Made by a program: the position numbers and the translations under genes. Shown here piece after piece: positions 1 to 7,885 of a stretch of 27,391 nt of DNA. Where the stretch lies: contig JAEYYX010000023.1 in the NCBI GenBank assembly GCA_023428245.1, forward strand, positions 1 to 27,391. The letters run 5' to 3'. How positions within the stretch are numbered: the first letter of the stretch is position 1; each line of letters starts with the position of its first letter. This stretch comes from Pseudomonadota bacterium (GTDB taxonomy: Bacteria; Myxococcota_A; Polyangia; Polyangiales; Polyangiaceae). Below the pieces are notes generated by a model. It searched no databases and was not told the origin of the DNA. It saw nothing but the letters and a program-made list of their open reading frames with translations.

Positions 1-45
1 TCCCCCGAGGGTCGCGCGCCGGGGCCCAAGAACAACAAGAGAGGA

Positions 46-1512
46 TCAGGCGGGCGGAGGCTCGATCGCGTTGCACCCAAAGGACAGGGTAACTTCTGCG
101 GTCGGATCGGCCTTGTACGCGTCGCAGGTCGCCGGACAGAGGACGATCTGGTCGCCGCTCAAGGTCCAGCCTTCCGAGCAGTCCGCCGGAGAGTCGTCGC
201 GCAGGACGAGGACCTGCGAGCCGTCGCCCTTCTTGACGATAAGGTTCGTCTTGTCGACGTCGAACTCTTCTCTGTTCGTGCCGATGTCCGAGGGGATGAC
301 GAAGGTGCACGCATCGACGACGCCCGTCGTCACCTTGCCGAGCGCCTCGGCAAGTGCCGCCGCAAAGTCAGGCGTCGCGCTCATATCGAAGTGGCAATAG
401 GGAGCGCTGTCGATCTGGCAGCCGTCAGGCGCGGTCCCGCCGAGTTTCGCCGCCTCCGAGAGGAAGGGCCGCATGTCTTCGCCCGTTTGGCCGTTCTTCT
501 CGCTGCCGGGAGAGCCGAGGATGTAGGTCTTGATTCCCTTCGCTGCCGCGCCCGCGATTTCGTCGAGGATCGGCTGGAGCGGGGCGGTGGCGCTTCCTTG
601 TGGCATTCCGCAACCGAGCGCCTGGGTCGGCGCGCCGTCGGTCAAGAGCACCACGAACTTCGCGCCTCCGCCTTCATACGGCTCGAGGCTCTCGGTCAGC
701 GCGAAATGCAACGCGTCGTGCGTCGGCGTGTTGTAGACGAGGTTCACAGTCGTCAATGCATTCGCGAGGGCCGCGCGCTGCATCGAACCCGCAGCGCCCA
801 GCGTCTCGATGGGGATCATGCTCTCGTCGCTGACGCATTCATCCCTCCCCCGCGACGAATCCGCAGTCGGAAAGAGCAGCATCCCGACGGACATTCCATC
901 CGGGAACGCGTCGAGGGCAGCGAGCATGGGAGGAACGCTCAACAGCCACTTCGAACCTTCGACAGGCTCGGGGGGATAGTTTCCACCAGTGACGCACCCA
1001 CCACCCGGTCCCGGGCCAGGACCGATGCCCCCACCTGCCCCCATGCTCCCGCCAGCGCCGGGCGCTCCTCCGGAGCCGCCCACGTCGACACACGGCGGGT
1101 CGTTCATCGACATGCTTTTGTCGACGATCAGCTGCAGAGTCGGCAGGTAGACGTCCGGCGTGTCGCTAAACCCGGCGCACTCACTGTCGGTCAACTCGAG
1201 AACCTGCTCGGGGGTGAGCACCTGGGTCCCGCCGTTGAAGACAACGCTTCCACCCGAGCCCGCGTCGTCTCCGCCCACGATCAGGCCATCCGCGGAGTTA
1301 TCGTCGCCCGCGCCCTGAGCCCCGCCGCTACCCGACGGATTGCCATCGCCATTTCCATCCCCATTTCCGTCGCCTTGGGTCGAACCGCTGCCCACCGAAG
1401 GTCCGCCATCGGCGTCACCCTGGGTCTTCGACGAGCCGCAAGCCAAAACGGATCCAACCACGAGCAGAGAGCCCAAACCTGAGTATGCGAGTCTTCGGTT
1501 CATCGGGTGCAT
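46..1512 (-). CDS. VWA-domain lipoprotein, secreted
   Basis: A 488-residue exported protein. The N-terminus is basic, then hydrophobic, and ends in a lipobox with the lipidated cysteine at about residue 25 (LACGS). A low-complexity linker follows (residues 30-90), rich in Gly, Ser, Asp and Asn and including a GDGN unit repeated three times. The von Willebrand factor A fold begins near residue 125. The metal-site motif DKSMS is at 131-135, a threonine lies in the NTPTHD stretch near 262-264, and LLTDGAP is near 289-295. A glycine-rich insert (145-172) sits directly after the metal motif, an odd place for disorder. Several cysteines in the C-terminal half suggest disulfides, fitting an extracytoplasmic site. 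VWA lipoproteins of this design are common in Myxococcota; the ligand is unknown. The start may be the ATG at 1512 or the one three codons inside. Confidence 0.9.
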   Translation of the reverse strand: MHPMNRRLAYSGLGSLLVVGSVLACGSSKTQGDADGGPSVGSGSTQGDGNGDGNGDGNPSGSGGAQGAGDDNSADGLIVGGDDAGSGGSVVFNGGTQVLTPEQVLELTDSECAGFSDTPDVYLPTLQLIVDKSMSMNDPPCVDVGGSGGAPGAGGSMGAGGGIGPGPGPGGGCVTGGNYPPEPVEGSKWLLSVPPMLAALDAFPDGMSVGMLLFPTADSSRGRDECVSDESMIPIETLGAAGSMQRAALANALTTVNLVYNTPTHDALHFALTESLEPYEGGGAKFVVLLTDGAPTQALGCGMPQGSATAPLQPILDEIAGAAAKGIKTYILGSPGSEKNGQTGEDMRPFLSEAAKLGGTAPDGCQIDSAPYCHFDMSATPDFAAALAEALGKVTTGVVDACTFVIPSDIGTNREEFDVDKTNLIVKKGDGSQVLVLRDDSPADCSEGWTLSGDQIVLCPATCDAYKADPTAEVTLSFGCNAIEPPPA

Positions 1513-1840
1513 CGGGCTCGATCGCCCGCTCCAGCCGGACTCACGTGGCCCAGCTTAGGAATGGTAACGCGAGGCACCTAACGAAGGTCGCGAATGTGCT
1601 TCCACTTTCAAGATTCCGCGATGAGGACCCTGTTTGAGTGGAATTGTGTAGCAAGGCAAAATGTTACGGTTCACATTCGCCGCGCTCGCGCGAGTCGCTG
1701 TGCCTTAGCACTTCAGGCGAATCCAAGGCCGAGCGAGGGCGCCCAGTTCGTGAGAGACCGCTGAGCGGCTCGAGTCGGCGCGTCGGCTTTTCGGGGAGAC
1801 GAATGCGTCCTCACCCCGCATTCGGGCGAAGGGAAGCGCT
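1513..1840. other. intergenic region, no gene seen
   Basis: About 330 bases upstream of the VWA lipoprotein gene and downstream of the small 93-residue gene, both on the minus strand. It is less GC-rich than its surroundings around 1590-1680, which fits a promoter region for the lipoprotein gene. I could not pick out a convincing -35/-10 pair. Open frames crossing it show no recognisable protein. Confidence 0.5.
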
Positions 1841-2122
1841 TCATTTCGAGTTTCCGCGATCGATGATGCTGGTGAGTTCTTTCGCCGTTTGATCGACAGT
1901 CTCGAGAACCGTGACCTGAGCCGACACGGACGCGCCGGCATCAATCATCTGAACGAAGGCCGCAGCCAGGTCGCGACTCTCGGGCGAGAGCTCAACCTGA
2001 GCCGCTGCCGTCTGTGGTTGAAACCCGCGCGCTACCTGCTCGGCGGCTGACGCGTGACGTTCAAAGGCGTCACCGATCGCGACGATGGCACTCTCCCCTA
2101 CTCGACCGATTGCGCTGGTCAT
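1841..2122 (-). CDS. small protein resembling a minimal flagellar rod/hook (FlgC-like) protein
   Basis: Encodes 93 residues from the ATG at 2122; a longer frame runs to 2239, but its extra part is basic and low in information. The N-terminal helix (MTSAIGRVGESAI) is followed by a helix in an AFERHASAAEQVARG pattern. The C-terminal helix has a DLAAAFVQMIDAGASVSAQ pattern ending in VLETVDQTAKELTSII. This arrangement recalls short flagellar basal-body rod proteins. There, the N-terminal helix carries an AsNxAN-like motif, and the C-terminal helix reads roughly 'dLa.e.v.mi.a...y.aN..v.kt.d.m...ll.i'. The canonical N-terminal asparagines are missing, so the match is loose. No other flagellar gene is nearby. 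It is divergent from the MATE exporter gene. It could also be an unrelated helical protein. Confidence 0.45.
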   Translation of the reverse strand: MTSAIGRVGESAIVAIGDAFERHASAAEQVARGFQPQTAAAQVELSPESRDLAAAFVQMIDAGASVSAQVTVLETVDQTAKELTSIIDRGNSK

Positions 2123-2274
2123 CTTTCCGGAGAACGACAGATCCGACGTTCCCTTGAGTCCATCTTTTTCTTCCCTCGCTGCCAACTGTCTTTTGACCCT
2201 GACGCTCTCGGCGGCGCCTTGACGCCTCTCGACTCTCACTTCAGAGTTCGCGCGTCTCTGGAGCGTCTGGTCGC

Positions 2275-3669
2275 GTGTCCACTTCTCCTTCCGCTCCTTC
2301 CTGGTCCAGAGCCCCTGAGCGCGCCCTCTTGAAGCTCGCCGGGCCCCTCGTGCTCCAGCTCGTCTCCTTCAGCATGATGAGCGTGGTCGACACGCTGTTC
2401 GTGGGGCGACTCGGGGAGGCGGCTCTGGCCGCGGTCGGGCTCGGTTCGATGTTCGTCCTGACCGTGGCCTCCTTTGGTCAGTCGGTGCTCTCTGCTTGCC
2501 GACTGCTCGTAGGGCAGGCGGTGGGCCGGCGAGACCAGACGGAGCTCGATCGCCTGCTCGGGGTTTTTCTGCGACTCGGGCTCGGGCTCGGGCTCGTCAG
2601 CTTCCTGGTCGCGCTCGCAAGCGCGGCGCTTTTGCCTTGGATGGCGGCGGATGCAGAGACGGGAGCTCAAGGAGCCCGCTACGCGGCCATCCGCGGACTC
2701 GGCATTCCGGCGATCCTAGCGAGCGCAGCTCTCGGGCAATGGCTCACCGGGCAATCCTGGGCGAGCGCACCGATGCGCGCGGCGATCGTCGCCAACGTCG
2801 TCAACATACCGCTGAACGCCATCTTCCTCTTCGTGTTCGGCCTCGGAACGGATGGCTCGGCCCTCGCGACAGCCATCGCTCACGGGGTCGAACTGCTCGT
2901 TCTGCTCATGGCCGCCAAAGAAGCGCTCGGCGCCTCGGGAGGACGGCGCACCGGACTCTGGAAAGGAGCCTGGAAGGCTTCCAATGGAGAGGCGCTGGCC
3001 CTCTTGCGCCTCGGGACACCAACAGGCGCGGAGCGCGTGCTCGACATGATGGCGTTCGCAGCCGTCCCGCTGCTCCTCTCTTATGCCGGCTCAGCCCACG
3101 TCGCCGCGCACCAGATCACGCTCCAGGTCAGCCTGTTTGCGTTCTTGCCGCTCATCGCGCTCTCCGATGCGGCCTCGGTGCTCACGGCCCAGGCCTTCGG
3201 GGCGCGCTCCTTTTCCCTCATCCGCCGCATCAATCAAGCGGGCGTCTGGCTCGCGGTGACCTTCGCGGTGCTCTTCAGCGTGACCTGTGTCCTGCTCCGT
3301 GCGCCGATCGCTCGCGCTTTCACCCACGAACCGACGGTCCTCGAAGCGACTCTGCCCGCCCTGATCGGCACCGCGAGCATCCAGGTCGCCAACGCGGCCT
3401 ACAACATCCTCAAAGGGACCCTGCGCGGGCTCGGCGATTTCCATTTCGTCGCCTGGTGCGCGGTGCTCTGCGCCTGGATCGTCACCCCGCCGCTCACCTA
3501 TCTCTGGAGCGTGCGCGGTACGATGGGCGCGTCGGGCGCCTGGGCGGCGATCTTCGTCGAGGTGACGATCGGCCTCGTGATCATCGCCGTGCGCACCCGG
3601 AGGAAGCTCGCCGAGCTCAGGGACGATGAATCGATTCCGCTCTCACTCGCTGAAACGGAGGCCCTATGA
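2275..3669 (+). CDS. MATE family multidrug/cation efflux transporter
   Basis: Encodes 464 residues with about twelve hydrophobic segments in two homologous halves, the normal size and plan of MATE (NorM/DinF-like) exporters. These use an H+ or Na+ gradient to expel cationic or polar compounds across the inner membrane. The first half opens with a MATE-like stretch (SMMSVVDTLFVGRLGE, near residues 33-48), and QAVGRRD follows near residues 80-90. The second half begins near residue 240 with LLRLGTPTGAERV, followed by HVAAHQITLQV. The start is GTG, with a GGAG about 11 bases upstream; no better start precedes the first membrane segment. The stop overlaps the ATG of the downstream GST-like gene (ATGA), so the two are translationally coupled. 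This suggests export of, and protection from, electrophilic compounds, though the substrate cannot be read from sequence. Confidence 0.93.
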   Translation: MSTSPSAPSWSRAPERALLKLAGPLVLQLVSFSMMSVVDTLFVGRLGEAALAAVGLGSMFVLTVASFGQSVLSACRLLVGQAVGRRDQTELDRLLGVFLRLGLGLGLVSFLVALASAALLPWMAADAETGAQGARYAAIRGLGIPAILASAALGQWLTGQSWASAPMRAAIVANVVNIPLNAIFLFVFGLGTDGSALATAIAHGVELLVLLMAAKEALGASGGRRTGLWKGAWKASNGEALALLRLGTPTGAERVLDMMAFAAVPLLLSYAGSAHVAAHQITLQVSLFAFLPLIALSDAASVLTAQAFGARSFSLIRRINQAGVWLAVTFAVLFSVTCVLLRAPIARAFTHEPTVLEATLPALIGTASIQVANAAYNILKGTLRGLGDFHFVAWCAVLCAWIVTPPLTYLWSVRGTMGASGAWAAIFVEVTIGLVIIAVRTRRKLAELRDDESIPLSLAETEAL

Positions 3670-4322
3670 CGGATTATTTGTTGATTGGGATGCTCGACTC
3701 GCCCTTCGTGCGGCGCGTCGCGATCGCGCTCGAGCTCTACGGAAAAACCTACGAGAATTTGCCGCTCCGCACCGTCGGCGACGCCGCGCGTTTCGCTGAG
3801 TACAATCCGCTCCGCCGCGCCCCGACCCTGCGCTTGCCGAGCGGCGAGCTCCTGATGGATAGCCACATCATCCTCGCGCACCTCGATGAACAGGAGCCGA
3901 AGGAGCGCGTCCTCTTGCCGGAGAGTGACCCCGACCGCTTGCGAGCGCGCCAAGTCATCGGCGTCGCCGCCGGCCTCGCCGACAAAGCAGTGCAAGGCGT
4001 CTACGAGCTCTCGTTCCACAGCCCGGAGGCGCAAAGCGCGGTTTGGCTCGAACGCATCCGAGTCCAACTCGAAGACGCCGCCCGCTGGCTCGAGCAGAAC
4101 GCGCCTGAATCCGAGTTTCTGAGCGAGCGCATCTCTCACGCAGACATCATCGTCGGCACTGCGCTCCGCTTCGCCCAGGATGCGCACCCCCGCTGGTCGC
4201 TCACCGAGGAGACGCCGCTCCTTCGCGCGTGGCTCGAGCGCCTCGAGGCGCTGCCCGTCTTCGCGAAAACCTATCTCCCCCTCGAACTTCCAGGCGCCCC
4301 CCGGCCTCCGGGCGCAGCTTAG
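3666..4322 (+). CDS. glutathione S-transferase family protein
   Basis: Encodes 218 residues. The N-terminal thioredoxin-like domain (1-80) starts MTDYLLIGMLDSPFVRRVAIAL, where Ser-Pro-Phe-Val near residue 12 is the usual GST active-site region. NPLRRAPTLRLPSGELLMDS matches the cis-proline (AP-T) and the glutathione-contacting Asp/Glu-Ser pair. The C-terminal half (90-210) is helical with SHADIIVGTAL, the GST N-capping box. A GGAGG sequence lies just before the ATG, inside the end of the MATE gene, and the two overlap by four bases. It probably conjugates glutathione, or handles a thiol-linked substrate, in the cytoplasm. Whether this organism makes glutathione cannot be judged here. Confidence 0.88.
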   Translation: MTDYLLIGMLDSPFVRRVAIALELYGKTYENLPLRTVGDAARFAEYNPLRRAPTLRLPSGELLMDSHIILAHLDEQEPKERVLLPESDPDRLRARQVIGVAAGLADKAVQGVYELSFHSPEAQSAVWLERIRVQLEDAARWLEQNAPESEFLSERISHADIIVGTALRFAQDAHPRWSLTEETPLLRAWLERLEALPVFAKTYLPLELPGAPRPPGAA

Positions 4323-4390
4323 CGGTTCGGCTCAACCCTCAGCGCCCACACGTGGGCCCGCCTCCCCACGAGGAGAAGGGGCTCCCTGCT

Positions 4391-4490
4391 TGCCTCCCAG
4401 TTGCGCCCAGTTGCGCCCGGCTGCCTCCCAGCTGCGCCACTCTGCGCTCCTCTGCTGCGCCCAGCTGCCTCTCTGCTGCCGCGAGCGACC
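4391..4490. repeat. degenerate ~10-bp tandem array
   Basis: Between the GST-like gene and alr, the sequence is built from imperfect repeats of a unit like CCAGTTGCGC / CCAGCTGCCTC. It is strongly pyrimidine-biased on the plus strand. It gives rise to spurious open frames on both strands. It lies 70-170 bases upstream of the alr start, so it is probably in or just before the alr leader. Confidence 0.6.
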
Positions 4491-4562
4491 CTGACTTTTG
4501 TGCGCCTCCCCCTCGTGGAGATGCGCTATAGGCTGAACACCCAAGATGAAGCCGAGGTCCGC

Positions 4563-5795
4563 ATGACCGAGAGCGACCCCGACGTCCCGCGCGTCTTTCG
4601 CCCCGCGCGCGCGCTCCCGACCGACGTCGTGCGCCCCACACGCGCGATCGTCGACCTCGACGCGCTTCGGCACAATCTCCACCTGCTGCGCGGCGTGGCG
4701 CCCGGCGTCGCTATTTGGGGTGTGGTCAAAGCGGACGCCTACGGCCACGGGGCGAAAGCCGTCGCGCGCACCCTCGAGCGCGCCGGGATCGATGGACTCT
4801 GCGTCGCGCTCGTCGAAGAAGGTGTCGAGCTGCGCGAAGCGGGCGTGACGGCGCCGATCCTCGTCATGGGCGGCTATTACGGAAACGCCTATTCGGAGCT
4901 CGTACACCACCGGCTCACCGTCGTGCTCCAGAGCGAAGGTGAGCTCGAAGCGCTCGCCGATGCGGTCCGTCGCAGCGACGGCGCGCCCCTCGAGGCACAT
5001 CTCAAGGTCGACACGGGCATGGGGCGCCTCGGAGAACGCCGCGAGAACTGGGACCGCTGGGCCGCGCGCCTCCGCGCGCGCCCTGAGATTGTCTTCGACG
5101 GCCTCATGACTCATCTCGCAACCGCCGATCGACCGAGCTCGGGAAACGCCCCCGAGCAACTCCGGAACTTCGAAGAGGCGACAAAAATCTTCGGGAGGCA
5201 CGGGCTCGTCCCCCGCGCGCGCCACGCCGAAAACAGCGCCGCGCTGCTCGGCAACCATCCTCACTATGACCTCGCACGCCCCGGCATCGTCCTCTACGGC
5301 GTGAGCCCCTTTTCGGACGGTGAACTCCCCGCATCCGAAGCGTGCCGCGCGCTGCTCCGCCGCCTCCGGCCCGCGATGAGCGTGAAAAGTCGCATCGTGT
5401 CGCTTCGGATCCTCGAAGCGGGAGATCCCGTCGGCTACGGGAGCGCGTTCCGCGCCCGGCGTCGCTCGCTCATCGCCACCGTGCCCATGGGTTACGCCGA
5501 CGGACTTTCGCGCGCGCTCTCGAACAATGGGGAGCTGCTCGTGCGGGGAAGACGCGCACCGATCGCGGGCGTCGTGAGCATGGACATGACGATGATCGAC
5601 GTGACGGACATCCCGGGCGCTGCCCTCGGTGACGAGGTCACGCTGCTCGGAGGGCGAGCCGCGCCCGACTCAGGAGAGGGCGCTCACGCCTTCGAGCTCG
5701 GCGCGAGTGAGCTCGCCGCGCGCACCGGGACCATCCCCTGGGAAATTCTCACCAACATCTCCCGCCGCGTGCCTCGCTTCTATCGAGGCGCCTAA
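4563..5795 (+). CDS. alr: alanine racemase
   Basis: Encodes 410 residues. This PLP enzyme interconverts L- and D-alanine and supplies D-Ala for peptidoglycan in the cytoplasm. The PLP-binding lysine is in VVKADAYGHGA (Lys56), opening a TIM-barrel domain. The C-terminal beta domain has VGYGSAF, which carries the catalytic tyrosine region, then PMGYADG and VSMDMTMIDVT, all family hallmarks. KVDTGMGRLG and GLMTHLATAD are further conserved barrel strands. I chose the ATG at 4563 because GAGG lies at good spacing before it. The open frame continues upstream to 4401 only through a low-complexity repeat. The family usually starts 20-30 residues before the PVVRPTRA-like strand, as here. Confidence 0.95.
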   Translation: MTESDPDVPRVFRPARALPTDVVRPTRAIVDLDALRHNLHLLRGVAPGVAIWGVVKADAYGHGAKAVARTLERAGIDGLCVALVEEGVELREAGVTAPILVMGGYYGNAYSELVHHRLTVVLQSEGELEALADAVRRSDGAPLEAHLKVDTGMGRLGERRENWDRWAARLRARPEIVFDGLMTHLATADRPSSGNAPEQLRNFEEATKIFGRHGLVPRARHAENSAALLGNHPHYDLARPGIVLYGVSPFSDGELPASEACRALLRRLRPAMSVKSRIVSLRILEAGDPVGYGSAFRARRRSLIATVPMGYADGLSRALSNNGELLVRGRRAPIAGVVSMDMTMIDVTDIPGAALGDEVTLLGGRAAPDSGEGAHAFELGASELAARTGTIPWEILTNISRRVPRFYRGA

Positions 5796-5805
5796 GCTTC
5801 AGAAA

Positions 5806-5821
5806 GGCGCCATCGGGCGCC
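5806..5821. terminator. candidate bidirectional terminator hairpin
   Basis: GGCGCC-atcg-GGCGCC forms a 6-bp GC stem with a 4-base loop in the 39-bp gap between the convergent alr and winged-helix genes. A third GGCGCC lies at 5787-5792, so alternative pairings exist. There is no T-tract, so intrinsic termination is uncertain. Confidence 0.35.
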
Positions 5822-5834
5822 CCCCGGCGCAAGC

Positions 5835-6296
5835 TCACTCGAGGACGTAACCTTTGCCGCGCACGCTGCGAATGCGCAGGCCAAAGTCGAGCACGCGCGC
5901 GCGCAAGAGCGCGATCTGGCTGTGCACTGTGTGTTCTGCGACGAAGCGTCCCTGCCAGACCATCTCCGCGATGCGAACTGTCGGAAGCGGCTCCGTGCTC
6001 TCGAGCAGCGCCGCGAAGATGCGACTGTGCAGGCGCGAGAGCTCGAGAGAAACTCCGTTCAGAACGATATCCGGGGTTGTCGCGACCTCGATCGCTCCCA
6101 CCGAAGTCTGGCGTCGCACTGGCGCGCGCTCGACTCCACTCGCCGGAGCGCCTTCGAGATCGTGCTCGCTTTTCCCCGCACCGTGTTCCCTTGGGGGGCG
6201 CTCTTTCGCGCCAGAAAGCTCGTTGCTCGGCCAAATCTCCTCGCGGCCAATCCTCGTCCCCGTTGTCATCATGCGCATCTGCACTGCTCCGTCCAT
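5835..6296 (-). CDS. orphan OmpR/PhoB-type winged-helix DNA-binding protein
   Basis: Encodes 153 residues. The C-terminal about 80 residues form a Trans_reg_C winged helix. They read LSRLHSRIFAALLES (first helix), IAEMVWQGRFVAEHTVHSQI (recognition-helix region), LLRARV, then RIRSVRGKGYVLE (wing hairpin with the signature GxGY). The N-terminal about 70 residues are charged and probably disordered. There is no receiver domain, so the protein would not be controlled by phosphorylation in the usual way. The ATG at 6296 is preceded by GAGAGGTGG at good spacing. The frame stays open to 6479, but that part is low complexity. No histidine kinase is adjacent. It probably binds DNA as a regulator of unknown targets. 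Confidence 0.8.
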   Translation of the reverse strand: MDGAVQMRMMTTGTRIGREEIWPSNELSGAKERPPREHGAGKSEHDLEGAPASGVERAPVRRQTSVGAIEVATTPDIVLNGVSLELSRLHSRIFAALLESTEPLPTVRIAEMVWQGRFVAEHTVHSQIALLRARVLDFGLRIRSVRGKGYVLE

Positions 6297-6657
6297 CGCC
6301 ACCTCTCGGTTCTTGGGGGGCTCGCGAAATGACCTCGCCGAGCGCCCTGTCAGGACCCCTTGAGCAACCGATGTGCCAGCGCGAGCGGGCCTCCGTTTCC
6401 CTCTTCGCCCGCCCGAGTTCGTTCCTCCTGCCGCGGCCGAGCGAAGGCTCCGAGAGCGCACAATCCCAGCCCTTTTCACGCTGGGAAAACGCTCCCTCCG
6501 GTCCCCGCACCCCTCCTAGGTAAGGCCGAGCTCACGCGCGGACCTTCCCGACGAACCCGCTCCGGAACTCAAGAGTGATCGATCATGTCCGATCACTCGA
6601 GCACCGCCCGCGCCGAGCCCCCGGGCGCCCCGAATCAGGGCGCTCCGAACTCGCGGC
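6297..6657. other. intergenic region with a long inverted repeat
   Basis: About 360 bases between the exonuclease gene and the winged-helix gene, both on the minus strand. Apart from the inverted repeat at 6573-6598, I see no gene. It should contain the promoter of the winged-helix gene. Confidence 0.5.
6573..6598. repeat. perfect 9-bp inverted repeat (operator or terminator)
   Basis: GAGTGATCG, then 8 bases (atcatgtc), then CGATCACTC, all exact. It lies about 60 bases past the exonuclease stop and about 280 bases upstream of the winged-helix start (minus strand). Without a T-tract it may be an operator as easily as a terminator. Confidence 0.55.
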
Positions 6658-7446
6658 TCACTCCTCGGAGGCGACGGGCAGCGAGAGCGACGGGACGCTG
6701 AGCTCGGGCTGCGCCGAGTCGACCTCGAGGGGCTCACCGAGCAAGAGGCGCTCCTCCGAGAGCGCAAGTCCCACTGGCCTCACCCGCTCGTCCTCCCTCG
6801 CCAGACGGATCAGCGCTCGCATCGCGTGGAGGTACTCCTCTTTCCCGAGCCCTCCTCGAAGGAACTCGACCCGGAGAAAAACGCCCGCCGTTTGCACAAC
6901 ATCGCACAGGCAGTAGTTGCGAACCTCGTCGAGGCGCCCCGCGTGGACCAGCGGCCCCACGTCTTTCCCATCGACCCCCACTTTGCCAGGCATGCCGCAC
7001 AGCTTCGCCACGACATCGAGCCTGGAGCGCGGACTCGCGCCATAGTCCGAGAGATAATCCATCAGATCGTAGTGCCCGTCTGCACTGAAGCGATACCGCA
7101 TGTCGCTCCGCCGGTAGTAAGCAGAGAAGGGAACCCCGTGGCGCAAACAGCGCATGGCGATCACCGGCAGATCGAAGCCGCGGCCGTTATAGGTGACGAG
7201 GGTCGGCTGGTGACGCTCGACGAGCTCCGCGAACTCTGAAACGATGACTCCTTCGTCTTCCGTCTCACGGCCGACGAGCCCGAGCCGGCGCGGCGCCAGG
7301 TCCGCACCGAGCAGAAGCGCCCCGATCGTTACGATCTTATGGTGAGGGGGAGCCGGCAGCTTGGTCGGCTCGGCGCTCTCGGTGATGGGAAGCTCGGGGT
7401 CGACGATGGTCTCGATGTCGAGCACGAGCACTGACGAATGCGCCAC
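6658..7446 (-). CDS. DEDDy 3'-5' exonuclease, PolB-like family
   Basis: Encodes 262 residues of the predicted PolB-exonuclease-like family (DNA_pol_B_exo2), a stand-alone proofreading-type fold with an RNase H-like core. All DEDD metal ligands are visible. Motif I is LVLDIET (Asp10, Glu12), motif II is YNGRGFDLPV (Asp92), and motif III is NYCLCDVVQT (Tyr178-x3-Asp182, the DEDDy type). It probably trims single-stranded DNA or RNA 3' ends in the cytoplasm; the real substrate is not established. It is divergent from the RNase E/G gene across about 440 bases. The C-terminal 60 residues are variable and carry no motif. Confidence 0.88.
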   Translation of the reverse strand: MAHSSVLVLDIETIVDPELPITESAEPTKLPAPPHHKIVTIGALLLGADLAPRRLGLVGRETEDEGVIVSEFAELVERHQPTLVTYNGRGFDLPVIAMRCLRHGVPFSAYYRRSDMRYRFSADGHYDLMDYLSDYGASPRSRLDVVAKLCGMPGKVGVDGKDVGPLVHAGRLDEVRNYCLCDVVQTAGVFLRVEFLRGGLGKEEYLHAMRALIRLAREDERVRPVGLALSEERLLLGEPLEVDSAQPELSVPSLSLPVASEE

Positions 7447-7885
7447 GAGAGAGAGCGTCGCTGAGTCTTCCGAGAAAAGCTACTCCGCCGTTGGGTTCGC
7501 CCCCCGAGGGCCGCCGCGGGGGTCCGGGCACCCAAAAAACATGAACGATTTCGATGGCATTTGACAAATCTGCTTGCCCGTGATCCCGTCTGAAATCAGT
7601 GTTCGCGTGCAGGCTGCGCCCATGCCGGGCGGGTCCCTAGCGGGCTCTCGGGGGTCACTCGAAGGTCTCGCGGGCACTGACTGCACCAAGGTTTTTCATG
7701 CTCGCCGAGCATTGCATCTCTCCCTTTTCCGCCCCCCGTCTCGGGTCTGGGCGGCGTGTCCCGGTCAGTCGACTCGGAGACCTCGAAGGAGCCACTTCTC
7801 TCTCCGAGCGCGGGAGGATGTTGCAGCGCATAGGCGGGACCGAGCCGGGGATCCGTGAACCCGGCTCGCTGAAAGGTAGATTTTC
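7447..7885. other. divergent intergenic region upstream of the RNase E/G gene
   Basis: About 440 bases between the divergent exonuclease and RNase E/G genes. Such a long leader is unusual in this compact window. A TTGACA occurs at 7561 on the plus strand, but no matching -10 follows at 16-18 bases. The last 50 bases hold the hairpin listed separately. No gene is evident. Confidence 0.55.
7841..7868 (+). promoter_or_regulatory. stable hairpin just before the RNase E/G ribosome-binding site
   Basis: CGAGCCGGG (7841-7849) and CCCGGCTCG (7860-7868) form a perfect 9-bp GC-rich stem with a 10-base loop. It ends 4 bases before the AAGG Shine-Dalgarno (7873-7876) and 17 bases before the ATG. In E. 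coli the rne leader contains stem-loops through which RNase E controls its own mRNA; this could be an analogue, which is inference. Confidence 0.5.

Noticed and set aside
1..20. Fourth copy of the dispersed repeat at the left edge (CCGGGGCCC near 20-28)
   Set aside because: Only nine bases match, in a GC-rich context; the rest of the left and right blocks is absent.
391..1482. Long plus-strand frame opposite the VWA lipoprotein
   Set aside because: It is Arg-rich, without domain pattern, and is the antisense of a gene with a signal peptide, lipobox and metal-site motif.
7561..7566. TTGACA as the -35 of the RNase E/G promoter
   Set aside because: No plausible -10 lies 16-18 bases downstream.
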